DNA of 64,000 nt from Aldehydirespirator sp965221605 (GTDB taxonomy: Bacteria > Actinomycetota > Acidimicrobiia > Acidimicrobiales > Aldehydirespiratoraceae). The translations under genes were made by a program, and so were the position numbers. The notes beneath the pieces were generated by a model. That model ran no database searches. It was not told the origin of the DNA and worked only from the letters and a program-made list of their open reading frames with translations. This document shows positions 17,016 through 25,474 of the stretch, one piece after another; the stretch's first letter is position 1; each line of letters starts with the position of its first letter. The stretch spans positions 620,001 to 684,000 of the forward strand of contig CBDCSK010000014.1 in assembly GCA_965221605.1 (NCBI GenBank). Direction: 5' to 3'.

Positions 17016-17936
17016 ATGGCCATGACCACGACTCCCCCCTCCGGGGAACCCGAGGCGCACGGCTCGAATGGCCGTGAGGGCGGTCGCCGCGGGCGGGATG
17101 GACGCCTCCGGCGTGTGTGGGAGCGGCGCGCGTCCCGGCTGGCCGTTGGGATCGCCATCGCGGCTGTCGCGTTGACGGCGACAGCCATGGCGCTGGCACA
17201 GGGGATCGGCACGTTCCGTGACGTGCCGAACAACCATTACGCCCACGACGCGGTGCAGTGGGCCGTTCAGAACGGGATCACTGTGGGATGTCGGGACGGC
17301 ACGTACTTCTGCCCCGAGACGACAGTGAACAGAGCCCAGTCGGTGACGTTCCTGCACCGCTACCAGAACAACGTGATCAGGCCTCTGGAGAATCGGGTCC
17401 GAGCGCTGGAGGGCGGGTCCGCCGGAACGCCGGACCCGAACACCGGGTTCGGGAACCAGCCGACGCCCACGACGGCGCCGCCAAGGACGTTCACCACCAG
17501 GGGCACCCAGCACCAGACCCGCTCGTTCAACCTCCCGGCAGGCGTATACGAAGCCGTGTTCACGCTGGAGGCCACCAAGGCGGCAACACTCCACAATCAG
17601 GACGCCGACGCCGACCCCGAGGCGGTGACACTGATCCAGGTCGAGTACCGCGAGAACTCGAGCAGCGCGTGGAAGACCTACGCGGTCAGCACCTTGAAGC
17701 TGGAGGGTGGCACCCTGCCGGCCGCAGAGGCGCTGTTCAGGCAAGCACCCGCGTCGGGGACGGTCGATGTCGAGATCGCGAACGTGCCCGGACGCCTGCC
17801 CACGAGCGGCCAGATCAGGGTCAGCGCCTACATGGCCGACAACACCGTCACCCCCAACGACGCCGACAGCGACCCCGACCGGACCACCAGGTATGACTTC
17901 TCCTGGGGCATAATCCTGACGGAGAAGCGGTCCTGA
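17016..17936 (+). CDS. Small exported protein with one SLH repeat
   Basis: 306 residues from ATG 17016 (AGGAGAGG upstream). A basic N-terminus of about 40 residues leads into a hydrophobic segment (LAVGIAIAAVALTATAMALA) that is a signal peptide or anchor. A single SLH repeat follows (FRDVPNNHYAHDAVQWAVQN to VTFLHRYQN), then a short coiled coil and a beta-rich C-terminal domain. This type is common in actinobacteria and cyanobacteria as a cell-wall-attached protein. It shares no close sequence with the large SLH family here and its coding frame is intact. The function of the C-terminal domain is unknown. Confidence 0.75.
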   Translation: MAMTTTPPSGEPEAHGSNGREGGRRGRDGRLRRVWERRASRLAVGIAIAAVALTATAMALAQGIGTFRDVPNNHYAHDAVQWAVQNGITVGCRDGTYFCPETTVNRAQSVTFLHRYQNNVIRPLENRVRALEGGSAGTPDPNTGFGNQPTPTTAPPRTFTTRGTQHQTRSFNLPAGVYEAVFTLEATKAATLHNQDADADPEAVTLIQVEYRENSSSAWKTYAVSTLKLEGGTLPAAEALFRQAPASGTVDVEIANVPGRLPTSGQIRVSAYMADNTVTPNDADSDPDRTTRYDFSWGIILTEKRS

Positions 17937-18174
17937 GCGTCCTTCCCGGGGCTGGTGGCCGACCGGCCGTGACGGAAGCCGCCTAGCGCGGGACGCGGCC
18001 ATCAGCGCCGCCAGCGAACTTCGGCATCACCCACCGGCGCTGCCCGGGCCCGACGATGGCCGGACCCGGCGCAGTTTCTCGGGTGAGTTGTGTGTCGTAG
18101 ACCCATAGGACGGGTACCGAGATCCTGCACCCGGGCCCGACGATCGGCCGGCGGAGGGGCAACGGTTCGGGGGG

Positions 18175-20244
18175 CTAGGTGACTAGGTACCAGTCGGTGC
18201 GATCGGCCTGGTTGTCGGGATCGCGTGACGACCAGCCCAGCAGCAGGATGCCGTCGCTGTCCAACTCGTTGGCGAGCACGCTCTCGAAGAGGCTCAGCGA
18301 CACGATGGTGCCGTCGAGGCGGAACCGATCGTTGCCGTCGTAGGCGACCACCGTCGGGGTCCCGAAACCGCTGGTCAGATCGACGACGACCTCGTTGCGC
18401 TGGGGGTCGGCCGCGAGCACCTCATATGTCCCGCCGCCGGTTGTCACCTCGAAACCGACCGGTGGGTCGGCGGCCCACAGGAAGTCGATGGTACCGGTCG
18501 GGCCGCTGTGGGGGTCCGCGAGCGACGCGGTCAGGGTTTCGCTACTGCCGGCGGTGCCGGAGTGTTGGTAGGGAACCCGGGCCATCCCCGACGAGCCGGT
18601 CACGAAGCTGCCGGAGAAAGAGAAGGCCGAACTGGTGCTCTGAAGCACCACCCTGGCGCCCCTGAAGGGCTGGCCGTACTGATCGGTGACAGTGGCGATC
18701 ACCACATTGTTGGCCGGCCGCGTGCTCGACCTCGCAGCCCGCAGGTACTTGACCGGGGTGGCCAGATCGACTGTGGTCGCTGCCGGGGCGGCGTCGGTGA
18801 AGACGACCTGCACATTCTCGACCGGCGCATCGAACCGGGGGCTGTCGCCGACCGGGGTGACGGTGTAGCGCCACAGGATCTCGTCGGGGGCGGCGTCTCC
18901 GGTGTCGCTGCGGTCCGGGTCGGCGCCGTCGAGTGTGAACTCGATCTTGCCGGTGCTGTCCACCTCGACGGTCTCGGTGCGCCGCTGCGTGAGGGCGCTG
19001 CTCGGGGTGGCCGTACCGTCGATCTGGTTGAAGGCCTCCCGCCGGATCGTGTAGGAGGCGCCCTCCTCGGGCGGAACCGCCCGCAGCCCGTTCACGCCGA
19101 CCAGCTGGACGGTGACGGTGACGGTGCCGCCGAAACGGACATGGGTCGCGTTCTCGGGCAGGCTGTTGCTGACCCTCGCGCCGGTCGCCTCCACGCCCTG
19201 GGTGGTCACCTCGACGCTGACGAGCCTGTCGTCGCCGCTGCGGATCACGTTCCCGAACTCTCCTGTCCAGGCCCATACGGTCACCGCCGGCGCCTCGGTG
19301 GGGCCGAGGCCGATCGTGAAGTCCCCGTCGGGTCCTGTCACCGGGTCGAGAACATCGATCACGCAGGATGTGCTGCCCGACTCGTCCTTCACGAGAGAAC
19401 TGCACGAGCCGTCGGAACGGAAGGCCCGGCGGACGTCCGTCGAAGCGATCGAGAAGACGTCGAGCGCCGCGTTGCTGACCGGAGCGAACACCTCGTCGCG
19501 CACCGACACGGTCACCTCACCGGGCAGGTACTGCTGGACCGACACACCCTCGGGCCGGGCCGTGGTGTGAGCAAGGGCCCGGGTGATGAAAGCGGCCATC
19601 TCCCCGCGGGTCACCGACGCCTCCGGCGAGAAGTCGCCGCCCCCGGTGCCTCTGGCCACACCCAGCTCGAACAGCGCGCTGGCCGCGCTGTCCTTGGTGA
19701 TGGGCTGGGTACGGCGCGAGTCTGCGAAAGCGTCGTCGGGTTCGGCCCCGCCGACGGCGAAGGTCCCGTCGGACTCCAGCACCACGTTCACGCGGGAGTC
19801 GTCGCTGGTTGCCGAAGCGAGCAGCCTGGCGATCAGCAACGCCATGTCGGCCCGGGTCACGGGGTCGGAGCCGGTCGTGGCGAAGTCGGCCACGACAGCG
19901 GCGGGATCCGCGCCCGCGATGCGGGCCGATCGCTGCATGAACAGCACCATCTCGAACCGGGACACATCCCGGCTCGACCGGAAGGTGCCGTCGCCGTAGC
20001 CGATGGTCACCCCGTAGTAGGCCAGGCAGTTGATCGCATCCCGGAAGATATGCACCGGGGACACATCGGAGAACATCCAGTCCGCAGTGGCGTCACCGAC
20101 GCAGGCGGTGACCGGGGTTGCATGGTCGGCAACGGTCTCGACCGCGGCCGCCGGGCGCGCCCCAGCCGCGACAATCGAGGCGACCAGGGCGCCCGCGGCA
20201 AGGATCGCCCTGCCCGAACGCCGCCTGCTCACTGGCTGAGGCAT
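18175..20244 (-). CDS. SLH-domain surface protein 4, complete
   Basis: 689 residues from ATG 20244 with an AAGGAGG site, so this is a complete copy. The signal peptide RRRSGRAILAAGALVASIVA ends at ARPAAA. Three SLH repeats follow (MFSDVSPVHIFRDAINCLAY; ADMALLIARLLA; VTRGEMAAFITRALAH), then Ig-like segments including VTDQYGQPFRGARVVL, and the C-terminal VAYDGNDRF module with LFESVLANEL. It is more diverged than the other paralogues and lacks the GAGGAGGCCCC terminator. Upstream, at 20299, lies a truncated duplicate of another gene, so its promoter region was also touched by recombination. It is probably displayed on the cell wall through SLH binding. Confidence 0.85.
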   Translation of the reverse strand: MPQPVSRRRSGRAILAAGALVASIVAAGARPAAAVETVADHATPVTACVGDATADWMFSDVSPVHIFRDAINCLAYYGVTIGYGDGTFRSSRDVSRFEMVLFMQRSARIAGADPAAVVADFATTGSDPVTRADMALLIARLLASATSDDSRVNVVLESDGTFAVGGAEPDDAFADSRRTQPITKDSAASALFELGVARGTGGGDFSPEASVTRGEMAAFITRALAHTTARPEGVSVQQYLPGEVTVSVRDEVFAPVSNAALDVFSIASTDVRRAFRSDGSCSSLVKDESGSTSCVIDVLDPVTGPDGDFTIGLGPTEAPAVTVWAWTGEFGNVIRSGDDRLVSVEVTTQGVEATGARVSNSLPENATHVRFGGTVTVTVQLVGVNGLRAVPPEEGASYTIRREAFNQIDGTATPSSALTQRRTETVEVDSTGKIEFTLDGADPDRSDTGDAAPDEILWRYTVTPVGDSPRFDAPVENVQVVFTDAAPAATTVDLATPVKYLRAARSSTRPANNVVIATVTDQYGQPFRGARVVLQSTSSAFSFSGSFVTGSSGMARVPYQHSGTAGSSETLTASLADPHSGPTGTIDFLWAADPPVGFEVTTGGGTYEVLAADPQRNEVVVDLTSGFGTPTVVAYDGNDRFRLDGTIVSLSLFESVLANELDSDGILLLGWSSRDPDNQADRTDWYLVT

Positions 20245-20298
20245 CGGATCCTCCTTCGCTGGTGGCTGCAACACCTGCACTCAGGCTAGTGTCCCGTA

Positions 20299-20418
20299 CG
20301 CGGGTATTCGCGCTACCGAGCGCAGGCGTCAGGTGGTAGCCGCCGATCTCGATGCCAGCAGCCGCGAGCTGCTTCTGCGCTCGACGGCTGCGCTCGATCG
20401 CTGTCGGATCCACATGGG
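20299..20418 (-). pseudogene. Partial duplicate of the 20832-21068 gene
   Basis: About 120 bp nearly identical to 20898-21018, encoding VDPTAIERSRRAQKQLAAAG. It has no start or stop of its own and lies between SLH gene 4 and hicB. Confidence 0.75.
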
Positions 20419-20441
20419 ACTTGGTCGTCGACTCGCTTGCC

Positions 20442-20654
20442 CTACGCGAGCATGAGGCGTTCACCCTTGGGTTCCGGGACGGGGTCGTCGAACTCTCTCG
20501 CTGTGTCGATCCAGAGGTCGATCGCCGACTCGACGCTGTTGAGCGCGGCCAGCTTGGTGTCACCGTGAGCGCAGCAGCCCGGAAGCTCTGGAACCTCCGC
20601 GACGAAGACGCCGTCCCGGTCGCTCCAGTAGATGATGACCTCGTACTTGTGCAT
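20442..20654 (-). CDS. HicB-like antitoxin without HicA, copy 2
   Basis: 70 residues from ATG 20654 (MHKYEVIIYWSDRDGVFVAE), with the VPELPGCCAHGDTKLAALNS core. It ends in ERLMLA, which is the full-length version compared with 10712-10906. No hicA is found in the 180 bp upstream or downstream. A third scrap of the same gene lies at 22541-22611 on the other strand. It is possibly a functional anti-toxin of a toxin encoded elsewhere, or a relic. Confidence 0.75.
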   Translation of the reverse strand: MHKYEVIIYWSDRDGVFVAEVPELPGCCAHGDTKLAALNSVESAIDLWIDTAREFDDPVPEPKGERLMLA

Positions 20655-20831
20655 TGGCCTCCTCACAGATTGTTGCACAGAATCGTCTGACGGACCTGCC
20701 TGACCTGGTAGGGCTTCGCCTGACGACCGTCTCGCTGAAGATTGATCAATTCGCGGATGCCTTCTCTTCTGAAGAGGCGATGACTGCCCAGCCCCTCCAG
20801 TGGGCGCTTCCGTGTCAATCAGGGGCGGTGT

Positions 20832-21068
20832 TCAGTGATGAGCATTGGGGTGGCTGGGCACCGCTTCCTCTGGTGCGCTCCTGGGCTTCTGGTCGTCGTA
20901 TGCGGGGATCGCGCCACCGAGCGCAGGCGTCAGGTGGTAGCCACCGATCTCGATGCCGGCATCCGCGAGCTGCTTCTGCGCTCGACGGCTGCGCTCGATC
21001 GCTGTCGGATCCACATGCGGGTTGGCTCGGACGATCTCATCTAGGTCATTCTGTCGCATTGGTGCCAC
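20832..21068 (-). CDS. Small hypothetical protein of the protease operon
   Basis: 78 residues from GTG 21068 (AAAGG upstream; ATG 21059 is an alternative). The middle, VDPTAIERSRRAQKQLADAG, is a helical basic segment followed by IEIGGYHLTPALGG. It lies 16 bp after the Clp-fold protease gene, so it is co-transcribed. The family is unknown to me. A duplicated internal piece lies at 20299-20418. Confidence 0.5.
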   Translation of the reverse strand: MAPMRQNDLDEIVRANPHVDPTAIERSRRAQKQLADAGIEIGGYHLTPALGGAIPAYDDQKPRSAPEEAVPSHPNAHH

Positions 21069-21084
21069 GGGCCTTTCTGTGGGG

Positions 21085-21669
21085 TTAGAAGTGGTTCGGA
21101 GCGTGAACGAACGACTCGATCTGCGCCTCGGTCATATAGCGGCGCAGGAACCAAAAGTAGTTCCAAACCGCTTCCCTGAGCTCCGGCCGGGCACCGAGGT
21201 CGTCGATCTGTACCCCCAGCGCCTCTTGGAGGGTCTGCATGTCGATTCCACGGCTGTGCGTGAGCCAGCGCTCCTGGTCGCTCAAGCACTGCGCGATCTC
21301 CTCGGCCCGACTCTCACGCATCTCCAAGGTCACAGGGACGCCCCTGGTCTCGGTCACGGTCCAGTCCTTGAACTTGTAGTTGGTCAACCAAGTCTTGAGC
21401 AGCTCGATCGTGAGGTCCTTGGCTAGCTCGTACCGATGAAGCTCCGCCAAATCCAGCTTGGACAACAGCACGAGTTCGGCCGTTGACAGAGCCTCCCGCC
21501 GGCTCTTCTCAATCAGCCTCGCGTACTGAGTCAGATACGACAGAGCGGGCTCCAGACGGCCAGCCCGTTCAACTTGTGGATCGATCGGTCCCAAACAGGA
21601 GTGGTAGTCCATCCAAATCTCGTCGCCGGACATGGCAAGTACGGTCCCCGCCGACATCGCACAGTCCAC
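21085..21669 (-). CDS. SDH-type Clp-fold serine proteinase, N-terminally truncated
   Basis: 194 residues from GTG 21669. The sequence AMSAGTVLAMSGDEIWMDYH followed by GPIDPQVE is the nucleophile-Ser region of the serine dehydrogenase-proteinase family (PF01972, ClpP/SppA fold). The helical tail is also typical. Full-length members are near 280 residues and begin with a Rossmann-like half carrying the oxyanion glycines. That half is missing, and the gene starts only five codons before the catalytic serine without a good RBS. It lies 27 bp after the aspartic protease gene. It is probably inactive, or reached by coupled translation. The truncation may reflect a deletion fusing the two protease genes. 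Confidence 0.65.
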   Translation of the reverse strand: MDCAMSAGTVLAMSGDEIWMDYHSCLGPIDPQVERAGRLEPALSYLTQYARLIEKSRREALSTAELVLLSKLDLAELHRYELAKDLTIELLKTWLTNYKFKDWTVTETRGVPVTLEMRESRAEEIAQCLSDQERWLTHSRGIDMQTLQEALGVQIDDLGARPELREAVWNYFWFLRRYMTEAQIESFVHAPNHF

Positions 21670-21696
21670 TACTTCAGATGCCCCGGGCTTGCCGGA

Positions 21697-22188
21697 TCAC
21701 GACGGCGACCCGTCGACTGCAGGCGGATCGAACCGTATCGTGTCGCGTTCTACCGTGAGCTTGAACTGCGACAAGAGGTCCATACCGGCCAGCACGTCGA
21801 AGCCGCCCCAGTTCTTGAGGGTGATTGTACGGTTCCCGGCTTCATCCGGTTCCGATTCCTGCTCTATCCCTGCGGCAACGCGCATGTCGATGGCGTGCGA
21901 GGCGTCGCCGCGCGATGCTTGGGTGGTCGCGGACAACGGCACTCCCAGCGGCACCCGCACCAGCGCATCCACCGGCGCGACGGTCAGCGGATGGCCGGTC
22001 GCGCTGTTGTACCTCTCGTATCGGGGAGGATGGCCCGCCCTCTTGATGTGGTGACTCAACAGGTCGCGCGCGAGGCGGCTTCCCGCGATGGTCACCGGTG
22101 ATCCCGTGTCGATATGCGCCTTCCAGATCCACCACTGCGCCGGATACCAGCGCGGAACGATCCATACCGGCGCATAGATTGCTGTCAC
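21697..22188 (-). CDS. Retropepsin-like aspartic protease
   Basis: 163 residues from GTG 22188, overlapping the upstream stop by 4 bp. The catalytic motif HIDTGSPVTIAG (D-T-G-S) lies at about residues 26-37. The conserved DVLAGMDLLSQFKLTV near the C-terminus corresponds to the second psi-loop of single-domain retropepsin-like proteases, which work as homodimers. No signal peptide is obvious. It stands between a small conserved protein and a Clp-fold protease in one operon, a suggestive pairing of two protease types. Substrate is unknown. Confidence 0.75.
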   Translation of the reverse strand: MTAIYAPVWIVPRWYPAQWWIWKAHIDTGSPVTIAGSRLARDLLSHHIKRAGHPPRYERYNSATGHPLTVAPVDALVRVPLGVPLSATTQASRGDASHAIDMRVAAGIEQESEPDEAGNRTITLKNWGGFDVLAGMDLLSQFKLTVERDTIRFDPPAVDGSPS

Positions 22189-22418
22189 GCGGGCATGGCG
22201 TATCTGAGAGGCTGCCTGCCGATCTTGAACACCGCGTACTCGCCGCGGGCCCCGCCGACGCTGTCAGCTTCTTCGGCAGTCTCGTACACGCCGATCAGTT
22301 CGCCTTCGCGGAACAGAGCGAACTTGCCGAAGTGTTCCCGTTCGAGGGATTCTTCGCGCTGCTCGAAGGCGGGAAAGTTCCGACCGTAATCTGCCAAGAG
22401 ACGATCAACGTCGTTCAT
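22185..22418 (-). CDS. Small protein heading the protease operon (DUF5678-like)
   Basis: 77 residues from ATG 22418 behind GGGGAGGAG. The sequence EEHFGKFALFREGELIGVYE-like (here REHFGKFALFREGELIGVYE), then a DSVGGARGEYAVFKIG turn, resembles short DUF5678-type proteins that commonly precede retropepsin-like proteases. Its stop overlaps the protease start. It may be a chaperone, inhibitor or substrate of the protease, as inferred from the recurrent pairing. Confidence 0.6.
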   Translation of the reverse strand: MNDVDRLLADYGRNFPAFEQREESLEREHFGKFALFREGELIGVYETAEEADSVGGARGEYAVFKIGRQPLRYAMPA

Positions 22419-22540
22419 GGCTCCTCCCCTTCCCATGTCGTGCTACAGCGAACTATAGTCACGATGCCCGCGCCCGCCCCCAATCCTGAGGCTGTGGGCA
22501 TCCCGCCCGTCGGCGCGCGGCCCGTGGGCGGGCGGCCGAG

Positions 22541-22611
22541 GCTCGACACCGCACGAGAGTTCCGGCGTCCCCGTCCCGGAACCCAAGAGGGCGAACCCCT
22601 CATGCTCGCCG
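22541..22611 (+). pseudogene. Scrap of hicB C-terminus
   Basis: Reads LDTAREFRRPRPGTQEGEPL then MLA, matching the end of HicB copy 2 on the opposite strand. It has no start. Confidence 0.6.
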
Positions 22612-22654
22612 AGGTCGGCTACGCACCGGGCGCCGTCGTTGAGTGTCGTTGAGT

Positions 22655-22790
22655 GTCGTCGAGTGTTGCGAAGAGCGAGGCGACCAAAGGCGCCCGCGGC
22701 GAGCACTGCCCGACCCGTGCGTCAATGCCGCTGCTCCGGCGGCTGCGTGACTCCTCGTCGCTTGGGCGGCAGAACTCCAGATTCGTTCGT
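22655..22790 (-). pseudogene. hipA fragment fused to an SLH signal-peptide fragment
   Basis: On the minus strand EFCRPSDEESRSRRSSGID matches residues 100-118 of the HipA at 23287 (QFCRPGDEEPRSRRSSGLE). It then joins ACGCACGGG and the SLH signal-peptide codons (GCGGGCGCC, then LVASLFA in a shifted frame because of one extra T). Neither gene is complete. The ACGCACGGG joint also precedes SLH gene 3 at 15375. Confidence 0.7.
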
Positions 22791-22994
22791 TTGCGCGGCA
22801 GGGTCGTGCTGGGCCACAACCGGCTGAGGCGGTTGCGCAGCCCGCCGCCGCGGCGCCGGAGGGCGCCCCGTTCCAGTTCGCGGCGGTGTCGCGGGTGGGT
22901 TGTGATGGAAGCGCAATACTGGCAGGAATGTGATGCATCCGCCATATAGATGCTAGTGTTATGCAAGCACCACATCTCGGAGTACGATGGGGTC

Positions 22995-23294
22995 ATGCAG
23001 GCGCACCCAGGATCCCGACCGCCAGACGACGGACTCGCCTACGTGGGGATGCGCTCCCCGAAGCGAGTAGGCCGGGCCCTGCGGGATGCGCGCCGCGCCG
23101 CGGGCCTCACGCAGTCAGAGGTGGCCGCGGCCGCCGGGGTGTCGCGCGAGGCGATCTCGGTGCTGGAGAACGGGCATCGCAGCGCCCGCCTCGGGACGCT
23201 CAACGCGGTTCTCTTCGAGTTGGGCTTCGAGTTGGCCTTCGTGCGGCGAGTGCAGTCACCCGCCGGCGCACCCGAAGGCGCGGGGAATGCCTGA
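22995..23294 (+). CDS. hipB: HipB-like XRE antitoxin
   Basis: 99 residues from ATG 22995. A 25-residue disordered start is followed by a classic helix-turn-helix (GLTQSEVAAAAGVSREAISV) and a helix with NAVLFELGFELAFVRRV. It is a DNA-binding repressor and antitoxin for the downstream HipA, whose ATG lies inside its last codons (8-bp overlap). The AT-rich 60 bp upstream (TATAGATGCTAGTG) is the likely operator-promoter. Confidence 0.85.
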   Translation: MQAHPGSRPPDDGLAYVGMRSPKRVGRALRDARRAAGLTQSEVAAAAGVSREAISVLENGHRSARLGTLNAVLFELGFELAFVRRVQSPAGAPEGAGNA

Positions 23295-24570
23295 CCTCGT
23301 CGTGTTCATCGAGGGCAGGCTGGCCGGCGAGATCACAGCCGCCGACGGGGGGCGGCCGGCCATGTTCAGATACGACAGGGACTATCTGGCGGGAGGGCGC
23401 AGCACTCCCCTGTCGCTCAGCGCTCCGTTGGGCGGCGGGGAACATGATGTGACTCGCTGGATTGACGGCCTGTTGCCCGACAGCCTCCAGGTTCGCCGCA
23501 AATGGGCGGGCCGCGAGGGCGCCCGCTCCGCCGGCGCCGTGGACTTGCTGGGGACTCCCATCGGCTTGGACTGCGCCGGGGCCGTTCAGTTCTGCCGCCC
23601 GGGCGACGAGGAGCCGCGCAGCCGCCGGAGCAGCGGCCTGGAGCCTCAGCGCGAGAGCGACGTGGCCGAGTGGATCAGGCGGGTCCGACGCGACTGGTCG
23701 GACTGGAGCGGCATCGGCGCCTCCGGCCAGTTCAGCCTGGCCGGGGCGCAGCCCAAGTGCGCCCTTCACCGGGACGGGCGCCAGTGGTGCGTCCCGCATG
23801 GCGACACGCCGACGACCCACATCCTGAAACCGGGGATGGAGTCGCACACCGACGCCGAGGTCGTCGAGCATGTGTGCATGACTGCGGCACGGAGCCTCGG
23901 AATCGACGCGGCGCTCACGGATCTGGCCCGATTCGAGTCTGAGCGGGTCCTGGTCGTGACCCGCTTCGACCGTGTTCGGTCAGGCGGTGTCCTGCACAGG
24001 CGGCACAACGAGGATCTTTGCCAGGCGCTCGGCCTGAGCCCGGCCGAGAAGTACCAACTCGACGGAGGCCCCACGCCACACGATGTGGGTGATCTCCTGT
24101 TCCATGAAGCGAGCGAGAGCCGGGACGCTCTCAGGCGCTTCTGCGACGCCCTGGTGTTCAACTGGGCGATCGCCGCCACGGACGGGCACGCCAAGAACTA
24201 CAGCCTCGTGCTCGACGGCTCCGACGTCTACCTGGCTCCGCTGTACGACCTGATCTCGTACCTGCCCTACGCCTCGGGCGACCCCGAAGAGATCAGCACC
24301 GCCATGGCGGCGGGAGACGGTCTGACATGGCGAGCGTCGAGCCGGCCGTCCGCGTGGGCCGCGGCGGCCGGGGCGCTGCGACTGGATGCCGACGCAGTCA
24401 TAGACCGGGCAGCCGAGATCACGCGCGGCACCCCCGCCGCGATCAGCGACGCCATCGACGGCCTCTCCTGCGAGGACCGGGCCTCGCGGGCGCTGCCGCT
24501 GCTGCACCACCTCTCCCGGCGACTCGCGAACGCAGCGGCGGCCTCTCTCGTGCACGGCCGCAAACGATGA
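23287..24570 (+). CDS. hipA: HipA-family Ser/Thr kinase toxin 1
   Basis: 427 residues. The N-terminal couple_hipA region (LVVFIEGRLAGEITAADGGR to TPLSLSAPLG) is followed by the ATP-binding SLAGAQPKCALH segment near residue 150, THILKPGM, and the catalytic loop ATDGHAKNYSLVLDG with YLAPLYDLIS (Asp of the metal site). HipA phosphorylates aminoacyl-tRNA synthetases such as GltX and halts growth until HipB rebinds. All key motifs are intact and the operon order is normal. A short copy of its middle lies inverted at 22736. Confidence 0.9.
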   Translation: MPDLVVFIEGRLAGEITAADGGRPAMFRYDRDYLAGGRSTPLSLSAPLGGGEHDVTRWIDGLLPDSLQVRRKWAGREGARSAGAVDLLGTPIGLDCAGAVQFCRPGDEEPRSRRSSGLEPQRESDVAEWIRRVRRDWSDWSGIGASGQFSLAGAQPKCALHRDGRQWCVPHGDTPTTHILKPGMESHTDAEVVEHVCMTAARSLGIDAALTDLARFESERVLVVTRFDRVRSGGVLHRRHNEDLCQALGLSPAEKYQLDGGPTPHDVGDLLFHEASESRDALRRFCDALVFNWAIAATDGHAKNYSLVLDGSDVYLAPLYDLISYLPYASGDPEEISTAMAAGDGLTWRASSRPSAWAAAAGALRLDADAVIDRAAEITRGTPAAISDAIDGLSCEDRASRALPLLHHLSRRLANAAAASLVHGRKR

Positions 24571-24572
24571 GC

Positions 24573-24603
24573 AGCTGTTTCAAGTTCTGATTTCGAATTA
24601 GCT
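24573..24603 (+). promoter_or_regulatory. AT-rich ATPase promoter element, copy 2
   Basis: AGCTGTTTCAAGTTCTGATT followed by TCGAATTAGC, the counterpart of 13914-13944. It lies 25 bp before the DUF4143 N-terminal fragment. Confidence 0.5.
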
Positions 24604-24627
24604 GACCGTGGGCTGCGCTGCCGTGGT

Positions 24628-24717
24628 GTGATCATCGAGCGCGACCTGGCTCCCCGGCTGGAGCGGGCGGCGCGGCGCTGGCCGGTGGTCACGCTCACCG
24701 GGCCTCGCCAGAGCGGC
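24628..24717 (+). pseudogene. N-terminal fragment of a DUF4143 ATPase
   Basis: GTG 24628 opens IIERDLAPRLERAARRWPVV then TLTGPRQSGN, the start of an AAA_14 ATPase up to the middle of Walker A. Homology stops there, where a coiled-coil gene fragment in reverse orientation begins. Confidence 0.75.
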
Positions 24718-24718
24718 A

Positions 24719-24790
24719 ATGGGACCAGAAGCGAAGCTCCCGGGCCCCATCAGGTGGCCCTCCACTCTGCCCAACCTCTCGCGACTGATG
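24719..24790 (-). pseudogene. Tail fragment of a coiled-coil B gene
   Basis: Reads RERLGRVEGHLMGPGS on the minus strand, as at the end of the protein at 14126-14566. It lies just beyond the stop of the complete paralogue, so the tail is present twice. Confidence 0.55.
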
Positions 24791-24793
24791 GGA

Positions 24794-25291
24794 TCAGCCG
24801 GCTTCGCGCCCCTCGCGATGTTCAGTGCCGGAGTCGCCGGCAGACCCGGTGTCCGCGCCGGGTCGTCGAGTGCCGCGCAGGGTGAAGCCCCCCGACGGCA
24901 GCAGATGGCCCTCGACTCGGGCCAAGCGCTCGCGGACCTCGCCCAGCACACGGCCCTGCTCCTTGGACTCCGCGCTCAGCTCGCCCAGGCGGCGACCGTG
25001 ATCATCCATGTGCTCCTCCACCCGCACCAAGCGCTCGCGGGTGTCCACAACATCAAGTCCCACCCTGTCGACGCTCGTGTTCAGAGCATCGACCTTGGTG
25101 TTCAGGGCATCAACCTTGGTGTCCATGGCCGTGACCTTCGTCTCCAAGCGGCCTGTCCTCGTGTCAAGGTCCCCGATCTTGTTGTCGAGATGGTTGGACT
25201 GCCGATTCATCAGAATGACGATCGAGAGTGTCGAGCCCATGATCGCTATCAGCAGCGTCAGGGTGTTGAAGTCCAAAGTGGTCGTGTCCAT
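24794..25291 (-). CDS. Membrane-anchored coiled-coil protein C
   Basis: 165 residues from ATG 25291 (GGAGG upstream). The transmembrane helix LTLLIAIMGSTLSIVILMNR and a coiled coil with TKVDALNTKVDALNTSVDRV and ERLARVEGHL make it a paralogue of 14126-14566; even the 5' flank (CTGCCGTCGCAAGCCGCGG) is shared. Function is unknown. Seven-residue repeats suggest oligomerisation outside or under the membrane. Confidence 0.65.
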   Translation of the reverse strand: MDTTTLDFNTLTLLIAIMGSTLSIVILMNRQSNHLDNKIGDLDTRTGRLETKVTAMDTKVDALNTKVDALNTSVDRVGLDVVDTRERLVRVEEHMDDHGRRLGELSAESKEQGRVLGEVRERLARVEGHLLPSGGFTLRGTRRPGADTGSAGDSGTEHREGREAG

Positions 25292-25474
25292 GGCGAGGTG
25301 TGCCTCCGTTCCGCTGGGTGCTTGAGGCGAGCCATGTGGCCGCGGCTTGCGACGGCAGCAAGCAACTATACCTGAACAGAATCTAAGTCACCAAATAGAT
25401 ACCACTATCAGTGAAAGACACTGAAGCTCGGTCGGCAGGCTAGGAGGCTCGCCCAGCACGGGGGGCGCAGACGC

